12,926 nt of DNA from JAHEDH01 sp965364515 (GTDB taxonomy: Bacteria; Actinomycetota; Acidimicrobiia; Spongiisociales; ZC4RG35), in contig CBDTXZ010000082.1 of NCBI GenBank assembly GCA_965364515.1, positions 1 to 12,926 on the forward strand, in the 5' to 3' direction. The notes below the pieces were generated by a model. That model was not told the DNA's origin. It searched no databases and was given only the letters and a program-made list of their open reading frames with translations. Numbering within the stretch: the stretch's first letter is position 1; the number at the start of each line of letters is the position of its first letter. This document shows, piece by piece, positions 12,897 to 12,926 of this stretch. The translations under genes and the position numbers were made by a program.

Positions 12897-12902
12897 AACG
12901 TA
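12897..12902 (-). promoter_or_regulatory. -10 box of a leaderless promoter for the four-cysteine gene
   Basis: Minus-strand TACGTT is followed by 6 nt (gcgagc) and the ATG at 12890. No ribosome site is present. The -35 region reaches the window edge and cannot be judged well. Confidence 0.5.
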
Positions 12903-12926
12903 TCGGGGGGGTATGACAAGAACGCC

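Noticed and set aside
12913..12926. Plus-strand ATG near the right edge as the start of a divergent gene
   Set aside because: Only four full codons are visible, so coding cannot be judged. The G-rich run before it is not a clear ribosome site.
1..12926. Search for CRISPR arrays, insertion sequences, integrase sites, tRNA or rRNA genes
   Set aside because: I saw no regularly spaced repeats of 25-40 bp, transposase motifs, terminal repeats with target duplications, or tRNA T-loop and anticodon patterns by eye.

Overview
This window looks like a chromosomal stretch from a high-GC actinobacterium. The grounds are strong G/C bias at third codon positions, GTG starts, operons whose genes overlap by one to four bases, hairpin terminators without T-tracts, and start codons placed directly behind TANNNT -10 boxes (leaderless transcription). 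The gene content (a compact ArsA/HSP20-domain ATPase with a ROK kinase, a DUF3417-type glycogen phosphorylase, queG, a lone Flp pilin) would fit Acidimicrobiia or a relative. That placement is inference from gene style, not a phylogeny. No mobile element, CRISPR array, rRNA or tRNA was seen.

Layout from left to right. (a) 1-85, minus strand: the N-terminus of a low-specificity L-threonine aldolase running off the left edge. (b) 86-377: no gene, two hairpins. (c) 378-1550, minus: an AlaC-type aminotransferase. (d) 1677-4824, minus: a tightly coupled five-gene operon read SRPBCC protein, ArsA-family ATPase, 62-residue unknown, ROK sugar kinase, YkvA/DUF1232 membrane protein. (e) 4997-5976, plus: azlC-azlD, a two-subunit branched-chain amino acid exporter, divergent from (d). 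(f) 6003-8775, minus: ilvD, a small membrane protein, and a metallophosphoesterase. (g) 8776-9110: a repeat-bearing gap with promoters for the divergent ilvD and glgP. (h) 9111-11255, plus: alpha-glucan phosphorylase, overlapping tail to tail with (i) queG, 11213-12316, minus. (j) 12374-12544, minus: an Flp-type pilin. (k) 12675-12890, minus: a 71-residue four-cysteine protein. A large hairpin separates (j) from (k).

Functional threads: amino acid metabolism (threonine aldolase, alanine aminotransferase, dihydroxyacid dehydratase, branched-chain amino acid export), glucan and glucose use (glycogen phosphorylase; the ROK kinase is plausibly a glucokinase), and tRNA queuosine modification.

The least understood unit is operon (d). 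Its ATPase, lipid-binding-type protein, 62-residue protein, kinase and membrane protein are joined by overlapping stops and starts, so they are probably made in fixed proportions. The strongest non-coding signal is the recurrence of a TANNNT box exactly 6 or 7 nt before the start codon of ltaE, alaC, ilvD, queG and the four-cysteine gene, plus the same geometry at an in-frame TTG of glgP. Other notable signals are a heptanucleotide repeat running into the ilvD promoter and a 55-bp near-palindrome between the last two genes.
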